Source of the DNA: Cunninghamia lanceolata
Taxonomy: Eukaryota > Streptophyta > Pinopsida > Cupressales > Cupressaceae
DNA: 64,000 nucleotides
Direction: 5' to 3'
Assembly (NCBI GenBank): GCA_027924645.1
Contig: BSBN01000334.1
Coordinates: 3,038,001 to 3,102,000, forward strand
Shown here piece after piece: positions 11,801 to 22,440 of this stretch. Made by a program: the position numbers and the translations under genes. The notes under the pieces were generated by a model that did not search any database, was not told the origin of the DNA, and saw only the letters and a program-made list of their open reading frames with translations. Every line of letters begins with the position of its first letter. Position 1 is the stretch's first letter.

Positions 11801-12773
11801 GGACTACATCACAGAGGGCAGTGCTGTGAACTTCTGGTTATCATTGCCATTTGTCTATGGATGTTGCTGATGTAATTCATCCATAAGTATAGTTGAATTG
11901 ATTGAGATTAGTGTTGGGAAATTTCATTGTGTTTTAGGTCTGGTGAGCCTTATGTTCTTGTTCATTACTTATGAATGCATGTTGATCCGGTTGGCATTGA
12001 GTGTAGATGATAGGGTAGGCATGGAAGTAGTTCCCAATGCGGCATTGAGAAAGAGTGCTCACTTGGAGGCCCATTGGAGGAAAAATGAATTATGTGTTTT
12101 GTGCAAAGCTTGTATTTATGAGTTGAGTACATTTCTTTAGCTACTTCATTTCGTTGCCCCTATCCCCTCACCCTTCCTCATCTGAGTAGTGTTTCTTTGG
12201 CATAATTAGTAGGTGCCTTATGTATGTCTTCCATGAACCATGTGTTTGTGATGTGTTCATGTGAGTTATGAGACTTGTGGTATATCTTATGTGGCTGAGT
12301 ATACATGCCTCCTTGTCCCTATTGTTGTTATGCTTGTGTATCGCCATGTGATCATCTCTGAGCATAGGGGGTGGACCCTTGAGGTTCCACATGGTAGGGT
12401 GGTGTTGCACCCACCATTAGGGATCCAGATATTCTTCTATCTGGTTTCCTGGATATATTCTCTTATGCATTGTACAACTCAATAATCCAAGAATATGTAA
12501 TGTAATCATGTATTAATATAATTTATTTTATGAGGCACTCCTATTTTGGAGGTCCTTGTAATTAGAGCTTGGTTTACTCTTCTATAATACATGTAATTTG
12601 ATAATCTTCCACTCACGTTATCTATCTTGGAGATGAGATGATGTTGCACTTCATGTTTTCAGTCAGTTTAGAGTATTGATATATTTATATATTTATCTTA
12701 ATGTTTTTAAGAAAAAAAATTGTTGTGCCCTTTTTGGGCTCTTGTTTCTTGGGTGCCTACGAGGGGCACTAGA
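8852..12773 (+). repeat. 3' LTR of element A (about 3.92 kb)
   Basis: Collinear with 767-4,703. Carries the second TATATAAA (9,481-9,488) and the second antisense PPR fragment. Ends CTAGA, where the 5' copy has TTACA, then the TSD GAATG (12,774-12,778). Confidence 0.95.
9820..10669 (-). pseudogene. Captured PPR-gene fragment, copy in the 3' LTR of element A
   Basis: Second copy of the antisense PPR fragment, aligned to 1,715-2,560 by the LTR duplication. The open piece at 10,265-10,447 (minus) keeps HGMDIHQNITEGKFLLDV and a following MYAESGA block. GYAQNG is visible further upstream in another frame. Stops differ partly from the 5' copy, as expected of independent decay after insertion. Not functional as a PPR protein. 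Confidence 0.78.
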
Positions 12774-12778
12774 GAATG
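12774..12778 (+). repeat. Target-site duplication of element A
   Basis: GAATG here repeats GAATG at 762-766 exactly. Joining the flanks restores continuity of the interrupted gag reading frame region. Confidence 0.95.
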
Positions 12779-13223
12779 AATTAGAATGTTCCATCATTCT
12801 CTAGTCAATATTTCAATTGTAAGAAAATTGGTCATAAATCAAATGAATGCAAAAGTCTGGTAAGGAATGGTTTTAACAATGCAAGGAATACTCAATTCTT
12901 CAATGGAAAGTGTTTTGTGTGCAATAGATTTGGGCATGTGGCTAAACAATGCTGATCAATGATGAATCCATTCAATGGAAGGAGTCAAGGACAGAGGAAT
13001 ATTGTGTGTTATAACTACAATAGACCTGGACACGTTGCAAAATTCTGCAGAAACAAAAATATGAAAAGGAACAACTTTCCAAAAAGGAAAAATACAGAAT
13101 AGAGGAATGATAAGGGAAAGGAAAAGGTTGATCCGGTTGAAACCAAGAAAGAGATGGGAAAAATATGGATAATGAAAGATGTGATTGAATTCAAGGACAA
13201 ATTTGCACTAGCGTTTGGTGCAG
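12779..13223 (+). pseudogene. gag remnant of element H, part 2: zinc knuckles 2 to 4
   Basis: Continuation of the H gag between elements A and B. It encodes three more CCHC knuckles: YFNCKKIGHKSNEC (first Cys is Tyr), KCFVCNRFGHVAKQC (intact) and VCYNYNRPGHVAKFC (second Cys is Tyr), then a basic linker and a short acidic tail. Stops: TGA just after knuckle 3 and TAG after KNTE. With part 1 this gives four tandem knuckles, of which only one keeps all ligands. All three lost Cys are Cys-to-Tyr, a G-to-A change. Element B interrupts it at 13,224. Confidence 0.8.
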
Positions 13224-13576
13224 TGTAGGACCCCTCCTCGGTACCCACCATTATGACGGGAAGTGATCTTACATTTTGCCATTATAGTTCTATGATGTGA
13301 TATTATATGTTGGTTCTCCTAGTTATTGATCATGGGAATGGTTATATACTTGATTGAGATGTATGATTTTGACTTGGACTAAGGTTTGTATATGCTTAAA
13401 TATATTAGCACATCCTCATTTAACAATATGTGATGCTTCTTAGATCCTGCCTTGTATCTTATTTTAGTAGACTATGTTGCTTATTGAGATAGGGCAATAA
13501 ATGATTCCATGGATTATATTGTGTGAATTCGTATACCTTGTTATGAATGATGTGACTCATTGATCTAGACTCTATT

Positions 13577-13578
<2 letters not shown>

Positions 13579-13608
<30 letters not shown>
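13579..13608. repeat. (AT)n microsatellite in 5' LTR of B
   Basis: About 15 AT units; the 3' LTR has only a few at the same place (near 22,797), so it expanded after insertion or contracted there. Confidence 0.9.
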
Positions 13609-13613
<5 letters not shown>

Positions 13614-14881
13614 ATCTCTCATGTGCATTGAAATTGATTTTATTTTATATTACAAGAATGATTAGATATATGTATATGAAGTGGTGGATGGTTAATTGTA
13701 ATTTGCTTCGGCTATAGATATTGTAACTAACAATGTGAAACAAGTGTGCAGATTGAGCCAGTGGAAATGAGGGAAAACACTTGGAGACCCAATGTGGTTC
13801 CCTAGTTAGCCAACCTAGCCTTTATGGAGAGACTTAGGTCACTTTTATAGTCATGTGTTGGGCATCAATGTCTAGTGTGTGGGTCCTTGTTTTCATTATG
13901 TCATTGTGCTCATGATAGTGTTGTGTATGTCAATCCATGTGTGAATTTTGGTTATCAATGTGACCCATTGTATATCAGCTAGTTTTAATGTGAAAGACTT
14001 GTGTTGAAATAAGGATTAAAATTATGGTCTGATCACACTCTATTTAATTAAAATTAATACTCTTTCTTTTTTTAAAATAAGAAGATAAAAAATAAAATAT
14101 GCACCCTTGTCCTAGACCTAGGTGGGCCCCGCTAAAGAAATATAATAAGATTAAGGAAAAAAAAATGATTTTTGGGCATCTTTTTATTATTATTTTCAAC
14201 TTGGATGGGAATACTTTTTTCTTAATTGTTGAAAAGGGGTCTATGGTAAGGACACATGTCCACCCAAGGTGACAACATATTGTCCACATTTGGACACATG
14301 TTGACCACTTAGGGGAGACACATGCTTCACTTAAGGACATATGTAACCTGGCTGTAATTTCTCTAGCCACTGAAAAAAATTTCTAACAACCGTAATTCCT
14401 GGGGGAATTCTAGAAAAAAAAATTGGGGGCAGAGGACTGGGGCGTAAGAAGGGAGCTGCATGTGGAGCTGAACCAATCCATAGAAGTTGTTGAATAGTCC
14501 AGGTAAGTAGGTGAAATTCCTTGCTAAAAAGGAACAAATGTTAATAGAAAATAGAATGGAAAAATTTATTGTTAACACATACTAATCTATTATAAGAGTG
14601 AAATTATATAATGGTTATAGGAAAGAAAGGAAAATAAGAAAGAAAATGCTTATGTACATTTACTTTTATAATTGGAAATTATGTGTCATGTTATTTTTTT
14701 TTTAACTGTGCTGATTTGTTATGTTTGTGTGAAAATTATTAAGAATGGTTTAATGTCTATGTGCATTAGTGGGGAGGAATTTGTGTATAATAGTTTTGTA
14801 TGGGGTCAAGTCAGGGATGGTTCATGTGGGAAGGATGAGTTGGGTAAGAATGCCCTAGATCTAGTGAATAATTCATTTTAT

Positions 14882-15050
14882 GGGTGAGAGCACCCCTGTA
14901 ATTGTCTTCTCAAGAAATTATGCGTATGAGTACCCATGTGATTATGTATAGAAAATTTTTGTGGGTAAGAGTACCCATGTGATTATGTGGAGAAAATTTT
15001 TGTGGGTAAGAGTACCCCCTAACAAGAGCATATGAAGGGTAAGAGTACCC
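14882..15050 (+). repeat. Array of 14-base hairpins in the 5' LTR of element B
   Basis: Five copies of a perfect or near-perfect 5-bp stem with a 4-base loop: GGGTGAGAGCACCC (14,882-14,895), GCGTATGAGTACCC (14,922-14,935), then GGGTAAGAGTACCC at 14,963, 15,004 and 15,037. The stem pairs GGGTG with CACCC in one copy and GGGTA with TACCC in the others, a compensatory change. Loops are AGAG or TGAG, the same as in the internal 27-bp arrays although the stem differs. Spacing is irregular (33 to 41 bases). Confidence 0.85.
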
Positions 15051-15634
15051 CATATAAGAAGTTTCCTACATGACTTTGCTTATCTTCTATAGGGAGCCAT
15101 CCTACTTTTTTTCCCTTATTGAAGTTGTCAACAGGATACTTCTTGCAACTTGTTTGGAACCTGTAAATGCTAAATGTTTAATGGGTCAGTATGTTATGTC
15201 CATGAAAGGTGTATTTGTTTATGTGGGTAAAAAAATATGCATGGTCTTAGAAACCTTGGTGTCCTGGTGTTTTCCCCTAGCTCGGGGGTGGGCAGCTACT
15301 GCCCTAGGTTGGGAGGTGAGCAGCCCACTGGTTAAATCCATAGAACTTGAGTTTATGTGTAGGTGTAGCAAGGTTGTAGGAAAGAAAAAGGCATCTAGTG
15401 AACAGAAAGTAACTTAGATAATAAATGTTGAATGGGAGAACCTATAAACCTGGAAGAAATCAAGGAGTGATCAACGTTAAGAAATACTATTATGGAAAAT
15501 ATTTTATATGAAGTTTGGCTGTTAAAACGAAACATGTTTAATCTCTGTTCTGTCAAAGAAAAAGACCATGCTTGTATCTGGAAAATGCATAGAAGTAATT
15601 TATTGTGTATATTGTTCCTTGTCATGCACCTGTA

Positions 15635-15642
15635 TATATAAA
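15635..15642 (+). promoter_or_regulatory. Possible TATA box of element B 5' LTR
   Basis: TATATAAA followed by an A-rich stretch, conserved at 24,789-24,796 in the 3' LTR. If used, transcription would begin near 15,670, so the hairpin array would be in U3 and appear only at the 3' end of the RNA. In AT-rich DNA the motif alone is weak evidence. Confidence 0.35.
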
Positions 15643-16588
15643 AGAAAAAAAAAGATTTAGATCAATAGTCACTTTATGCTACTGCAACCCAAGTATCCCT
15701 GTGTTCCTTAGATTTTAAATTCCCTTTGTCAAGAATATTAAATTGCTCTTTATCTATATCCTCTTAGTCGATATCTCATGATTAGTTTCTTCTAGAGTTA
15801 AATAATCAGAATTATTTCTATACAACAATGGACAAATCTCCCTAAAATAGAAATACCCTTTTCTACTGGGAAGCATTTAGATTGACTGTATAAATGAAAT
15901 GATTTGCAAATAATTTCTCTCCCTCATCATACACTTAGTAGCAAGAGGAATGCCAGGTTATTTACTATTTTTTTACCCTATTTTACATAGAGGAATCATA
16001 TCTTTTGCTGCCTTCTTTTACCTAGAGACAAACATGGAAATTATTTTCTTGAGCTTAAATCAATTGTAGCTATGTGGTTAGAAACCTGATAGCAATATTT
16101 TTTTCATAGCATATGCTCATACCATACATCTTTTATAAAACTTAATCACCACACTACCATTCTGGGAAAAGAAAAAAAAAAGGAGAGGAACAATATTTAG
16201 CATTAAGACGTGGTATGGACTGAAGTTTGAATCTGCATATTTACTCTCCTAGTTTAAAATTTTAAGAGCATCTCTGGATAGATATTTTGTCTGCAACTCT
16301 TAGCTCAAAGGAAATGCTTTATCTTTCACTTGTAGATTTTTGCATATTCTATAATGTCCTCCATGCTAAGCTAGAGACTTGTTACAAACTAGGAACCTTA
16401 TGCCTTCGAAAGAAGTCAATAGGGCCGTGGCCATAAGAAAACTACCCAACTCTTCTTGTATCCTGTAGACATTGTTGCTACTATTGCAGACTGAACCATA
16501 TTGTAGTCAAATGATGCCAAGATCAGTAAGAGGGTCAAAGATAACCAAGCAACCTGTCATACGAAAGATACACTTCAAGAAAGAAAGA

Positions 16589-16589
<1 letters not shown>

Positions 16590-16632
<43 letters not shown>
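16590..16632. repeat. (AAT)n microsatellite in 5' LTR of B
   Basis: About 14 AAT units; the 3' LTR has an irregular A-rich run here (near 25,726). Confidence 0.9.
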
Positions 16633-16633
<1 letters not shown>

Positions 16634-18456
16634 AATAGTTAAAACAAATTCATGACTAAGGAAAGGTAAATGCATTCATTCAGAAAGAAAATCTACAACC
16701 AGCTTGAGATTGAGACCTCATTTGTTGCCTCAGCCGACCTTCTATAGCATATGAATCATATTCCCCTGGCTCCCTTGCTGTCGCCAAGGGTTACCCTATT
16801 GACCAAAAACAAAAGAGCTCAAAATGCTTTTGCTATTAAGTTAGGGCAATAACTCTTTTAGGGTTGGGCAACCCACACCCAATAAGGACGGATAAGAACA
16901 AAAGAAATAAGAAAATGTAAGTTTCTTTTTATTTGTCATGTTAAACATTGTGATTGATTGGAATAACCTTACCACTTGTAGTGGAAATACCATTCTAGAT
17001 ATTTAATCCTATATTCTTCTCACTAGAAAAAAAACTAGGCTCGCATTCCTTTCAGGTGTAATTTGCATAATGCTAAGGTATTGAAAGTGGAGTGTGTAGC
17101 TATCAAATTTCCTTGAACCCATAGTTAGGCTTAATAATTGCATTTTCTATCTCATGTAGAATAACATTTTCCATAGTAAATATTTCTATTCTAGTGTCTA
17201 TTATTAGTCTCGTCATCAATCATTTAAGTTGCATTTAAACTATTAATTGTTTAACATTCTTGTTGAAAATAATAATTTGAATATAGTCAATACAATAATG
17301 CATAACTAAAATTGTGCATTTTCTCCTTCTTGTAGAATCATGAAGAGGGGGTTTGTTAAATAAAACAAAATAACTTAATTATTGGTTATCTTAATCACAC
17401 ACAGTAAAATAAATTCTTAAGGTGGTGACTGTCATATATTTGAGTTTAGACAAAAAAAAATCATTTTTGTTCCGTTTTGTGTAGTGTATTGTATGGGGCG
17501 TCACATTATTATTATAAAATACACCCTATATTAAAAGAGACATGATGAATATTCTAAGAAGTAAGTTAATTTTCATAAACTTAAATGAGTACAATGGGAA
17601 TAAAGAAATGGTCAAATATGCAATTTTAATAGAAATGTGAATACTGTTGTAAAATATATCTATATATTACATTGGTAAAAAAATTTGAACTCTTGGGCAG
17701 TTCCTATTGACATATCTCTTAATATTTCTAAGGAGTAGGATATTGTATGTTTTTTTCTTTGTAATTATGGTTAATTATCCATAATCTAAATTGCTCTTTT
17801 ATTAATTAGATTATATTACATTAGTAAGAAATATTGTTATTGAGAGAATTGGAAACAAATAATTACCCATATGATACCATTAGTAAATTAGAAATAAGTG
17901 ATTTCCGTGACAAATATTAAATAAATAAATAACATTCTTGCAATATGATCATTGTTAAGTTTAGGATTATAAATAAAAGATAAGAATATTCATACTTTTG
18001 TGCAGCAAAATGTTTTATTTTAGTTACCTAAGAATTATTTTATTTATTTACCTAGGAGTTGTTTTATTTACTTAAGAATAATTATTTCATTTACCTAAGA
18101 GTTATTTTATTTACTTAAGAATAATTTCAAGTGTTTTGTAAGTAAAAAAAAAAAAGAATTATTTAACATAGTTTACTTTATTAGCTTACTCGTGTGTTTG
18201 ATTTAATTAATGAGGACTATTGTTCATTGTTCCTTTTGGGGTTCTCTAATGAGGCACTCCAATTGATTTATCCTAATTTTCATTTACTCTAGGTAAAAGT
18301 ATAATTATGAATTTTTAAGAGAGCATATTTATTGATCCTTTTATAAATAATTGTATTGTTAGGCACTTAGTTTTCTCTTAGCGCCAACATTGGCAATTTT
18401 CTAAAAAAAAAATTGAGTTTGTGTCCTATTTTACTTGTGTTTTGGCGGGTATTACA

Positions 18457-18470
18457 TAGGTATCAGACCC
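18457..18470 (+). other. Primer-binding site of element B
   Basis: TAGGTATCAGACCC directly after the LTR end. Nine core bases (GGTATCAGA) match the initiator tRNA-Met type PBS; the last bases differ (CCC instead of GC). It parallels element A, which also reads TAGGTATCAGA. Confidence 0.8.
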
Positions 18471-21400
18471 AAGTTTAGTGACACTGGGAGCTCTGGGAAT
18501 TAGTTGGGTCTTAGATTGTCGAGTGAGTTCATTGTTTGTATATCATTGCATGCTGAATTAGTTTTATCACTTTGAAGTAAACAATATTTTTTTTATGAAT
18601 TTCTTTTTGTCATTGGAATCATATTACAGATATATGTATCATATTATAGATATACGTTCCTCATACCTAATGTGTAAACCACAAGTAGAACATATGAATG
18701 AAATTAATCATTATAAGTATTCAAAGATTTATTTATGTGTAGCAACATACAACTATTAGTTTTTTTATTGTGTTATCTTCTTATTAGCATTATAATAGGG
18801 TAGATGTGATAATAAAAAAAATACAATTGGTTAGTGAAAACATTAGTTCAAAGTGTAATTTGGTTTCTTTTCTTTAGGTAATCATGATTTTGTATAATAT
18901 GGTTATTGAATATTTTAGAATGGGCATATAATTCAAATTCTTCATTGTAAAAAAAAAAAAACAAATTGAATAGTTGAAATTGTGTAGATCATTATAGCTT
19001 CTTAATGTTAAATTAGTAAATGTGATAGTACATTTTCCTTCACCTTAAATAAATACTTGTTATTAAGTATCGTCACTTTTAGAATGTGACTTATTTGATC
19101 TTTTAAAAGAACATAATCAGACTTAAGGTGCTAGGTTAGAGTCATTATCATATTTGAAACTCGAGCATTTTAGAATTGATCTTGTATGCCTCCCCTGAAT
19201 CTTAAACTTGCAATTTTTTTTATAGTCCTAATGTGACACCCCCTTAATTGTATGTTCTTTAAATGTTTTATAGTATGCTTACTTAGTTGGTAAATCAAAT
19301 TGATTCCAAATCTTTGATTGTATTCTTAAGAGGCTTAAATCTATATAAATGAGGAATTGTCTAAATAGATTAGGGGTAGGAAATGTGCAATTGCATAATT
19401 TCTATGAATAAGTGAATCTTGTCCTTGTAGATTTTGAGGTTCGATAGAATATATTTATGCTTATACTTCACTACTTTATAATTGAGTAATGGAAATTATT
19501 GGAATTAAACATTTAAGAGTAGGTTTAAATATGGATTAAAAATAATAATAATAATAATAAAATAAAATAGACAGTAATGAATGCAACATGTTTAGTGAAA
19601 TTCAATCAATATTTTGTTTTAAATTCTTACATTTCCTAGCATTTAAGTATATAAACCTTTTGTGAGTGGCCACTATATGAGTCTATGTTGGTCAAGAGTT
19701 AGATCATACTTGGGGAATCATTCTCTTATGTGTATGTACTTGCATTCATGGCTATTGAAGAAATTTAGATGTGAAAAGATGGTTGTAAAATGTGCTCGAT
19801 AATCTAGTCAAAGTAAGTATATAAATGTAAGACATTCATTTGTAGCTAGGGAATCAAATAGTTGCTTGTGTCATCCTTAATGATGTATCCCCTTCTAGTA
19901 TTGCATATTTGTAGAATGTACCTAATTAGGATTGATTTATAAAGCATTTATTTTTGGAAATTAGGACTTCCTTGCATCTTTCCTTGAGTATTAGAAAATC
20001 ACATGAAGACATAGACAAAACTTGGAAGCATAGAAAACTTAGTTATGCTAGGGAAAGAAATGAAACTGGGATAAAATGTTGGAAGCAATCATTTACCTAA
20101 TATTTCCCTTTTGAAACAATAGTACAATGTTAAATTATATGAGTAAAGACCTAGTGGAACATAGGAAGTGTAGTGCATGGTACAAAGATAAGCTATAATT
20201 ACAAGACAAATTAGTGTATGATTGAAAATGAGATAATTATTGCATTATAAGGTTGTTATAAAAATAAATAAACCTACTCAACTGCTTAAGAAATGAACCT
20301 AGTAGGAGTAAGTGAAATTTGTGAGTTCTTATTCATGAGGTACAATGTCATAAGTATGTGTAATCTAATATGTGTTGAGATGTGTGAATACTAGTGAATT
20401 TTGTGATGTCTTAATGTCACCCCTAATTGAGGGTATTCCCTCACAGTCACTTGACTAATTATCCTAGACAATGTTGTGATGTTGTAATGTTATGCATGTG
20501 TAATGGGGATATGTGTTGTGATGTGTAAATGACAATTAACATTGTAGTCATGCCTCCAGTATGTGATATAAGATATGCCCTTGTGATATTTGTACATGTA
20601 GGTGGATAACCCATTTCCCCTATCCCTTTGTTCCAGGGGTTTAGGATGGACCATAATGTACCCTGAACATATACTCAGTTCTAGATACAGAGACATGGCA
20701 GTTATATTGATTTCATCAGGGATTTCAGGTATTTGGGATGGTAGCTTGATGAAGTGACAATTGTGTGTAATGTGATAATAGTGAATGATACTATGATATA
20801 GGAATGATATAACTTTTGTTGTGGCCATCAGTATAAGTATGAGGTTTATTGTTCTCTATTTGGAATAATGTCAGTGGACCTTGGTATGTTGGTATATGCC
20901 TATTCATGTGGATTCGTCATGCAGATATATGTTCAGACCATTTTAGATTGTGTGGCACACCTATTATGATATGGTAAATTCTTTATTGATCATTATGTGG
21001 TTTGAGAACCACCATACTATTCTATGGTTAGAGAACCACCCTATTATTCTATGGTTTGAGAACCACCATACTATTCTTTGGTTAGAGAACCACCATATTA
21101 TTCTATAGTTTGAGAACCACCATACTATTCTATGGTTAGAGAACCACTATATTATTTTGTGGTTTGAGAACCACCATGCTATTCTATGGTTAGAGAACCA
21201 CCATACCATTTTGTGGTTTGAAACCCACCATACTATTTTGTGGCCACCATACTATTATGTGGTTTGAGAACCACCATATTATTCTATGGTATGAGACCAC
21301 CACGATATTGCATGCTATTATCTTATGTGGTTAGAGACCACTGTATGATTCCCCTCCTCCCCTTAGGTGACCTTGATGCAAGGTCAAATTATGTTTGTAA

Positions 21401-22430
21401 TGTGCAAATTTCTAAGAGATTATTGGATTATTTGTTTAGGTGTTGAATATTTTGCTTGCAAGCCAGCAATGTTTTGTTACTTTGGGTTAATTGGCCATTT
21501 TTATGTGTGAGTTAGTCCTTTTACCTCAAGGACATGTTCTTGGATTCACTTGGGATAATGCAATGATTATTATTTGATCTCCACTTCTTCTATGATTTAT
21601 TATTACTATTATTATTATTATTTTTATTTTTCTTCTACCTTATTGAGGTTTAATTTATGAGTTTGCTTTACTTCTTTAATTTTCTCATTTGAGGCACTTT
21701 AATTACTGCTAGTATGTGTGGAAGTGATGTGACTATTGTTTACTATTATATCCTAGTGGGATCACTGATAGGTTGTATAGGGGAGTAGATGGCTTGGAGA
21801 ATATTGTTCATATTGAGTTATGTATGGAGGGCTGCTACAGAGGACACTAAGACCATCCTTCATAATCTACTACTTGGCACAGTGGTATTCTACATGGCTT
21901 CATTATTCAGTTGTTATTTGGCACTATGATATGGGTGATATTGATATTTCCTTCAGAGGTGAGATTATACGGTGTCATACTATTTGATATTGGTAGTGAT
22001 TCTACATTGCATGGTTATTCATTCATTGGTTATTGACTCTATGGTACTATGGATTGCTCAGTGGTATATTAGTGTTGTTCTCCTCATAATACCCCTTTCT
22101 TGTTGAGCCTTGTGGTGTGAGTCATATGATGTCTTGGTGATGAGTATATAGGTTGATACACATGATTATGGTCTTCGTCATGTGATTCACCTAGGAGAGG
22201 TATACGATGTGAAGGAGACTCTAAATTTGGATGATGTATTATATGTGGGATTGGGTTTTGTGTTATATGAGTCATTGAGTGTTGTTGAGAATCAAATGTT
22301 AATTTTTTTTTACTAAAATAGAATATGTGACTTGACATGATATGGTTTCTTATTGTTATATGATGAGGTAAAATAATTTGTCAAAATAGCCTCTTCTCTT
22401 AGGGGCTTCCAGGAGGAAGTCTAAGCCTAT
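18471..22430 (+). other. Non-coding internal domain of element B
   Basis: 18,471-20,440 is AT-rich and shows no gene or repeat beyond short AAT runs. 20,445-22,440 is homologous to the 3' internal half of element A, including CCTAGACAATGTTGTGAT and the 27-bp array. No retroviral protein motif is visible in any frame. Near 22,436 the junction reads into the next LTR without any ORF. Confidence 0.85.
20998..21302 (+). repeat. 27-bp hairpin minisatellite of element B, longest array
   Basis: Twelve units starting at 20,998, 21,025, 21,052, 21,079, 21,106, 21,133, 21,160, 21,187, 21,214, 21,241, 21,260 and 21,287. The first ten starts are spaced exactly 27; the unit at 21,241 has an 8-base central deletion. 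Core TGGTTWGAGAACCACCATA. The loop base W alternates T, A, T, A, T, A, T, A, T over the first nine units, so the true repeat is a 54-bp dimer. Confidence 0.93.
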
Positions 22431-22440
22431 GGGGCGAGAA
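22431..22440 (+). other. Polypurine-tract candidate of element B
   Basis: GGGGCGAGAA abuts the 3' LTR start TGTAGG. Similar to the GGGGCTGAGCA of element A at the same place. Confidence 0.65.

Larger units (their letters stand above)
767..12773 (+). mobile_element. Element A: LARD-type non-coding LTR retrotransposon
   Basis: 12.0-kb element with LTRs 767-4,703 and 8,852-12,773, PBS at 4,706, a G-rich tract at 8,839-8,851 and a 4.1-kb internal domain with no coding potential. The LTRs begin TGTAGTGCC; the 5' one ends TTACA and the 3' one ends CTAGA, a mutated terminus. The 5-bp TSD GAATG is exact (762-766 and 12,774-12,778). Proportions match the LARD class (giant LTRs, about 3.5-4 kb non-coding interior). 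It landed in the gag of element H between zinc knuckles 1 and 2. Confidence 0.93.
13224..18456 (+). repeat. 5' LTR of element B (about 5.23 kb)
   Basis: Collinear with 22,441-27,578. AT-rich. It holds an (AT)n tract, the hairpin array at 14,882-15,050, a TATA box at 15,635-15,642 and an (AAT)n tract. No recognisable protein is encoded; the 115-codon ORF at 15,070-15,417 is shorter in the other LTR and matches nothing I know. The 95-base length difference from the 3' LTR is partly explained by the two microsatellites. Confidence 0.95.

Noticed and set aside
15070..15417. 115-codon ORF in the 5' LTR of B as a gene
   Set aside because: The matching stretch of the 3' LTR is open for only 78 codons (24,230-24,466) and the peptide matches no family I know; conservation is explained by the LTR pair.
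20998..21302. Regular short repeats with constant spacing, suggestive of a CRISPR array
   Set aside because: Spacers are not unique; the whole 27-bp unit repeats. The context is a plant LTR element, with no cas genes. It is a minisatellite.
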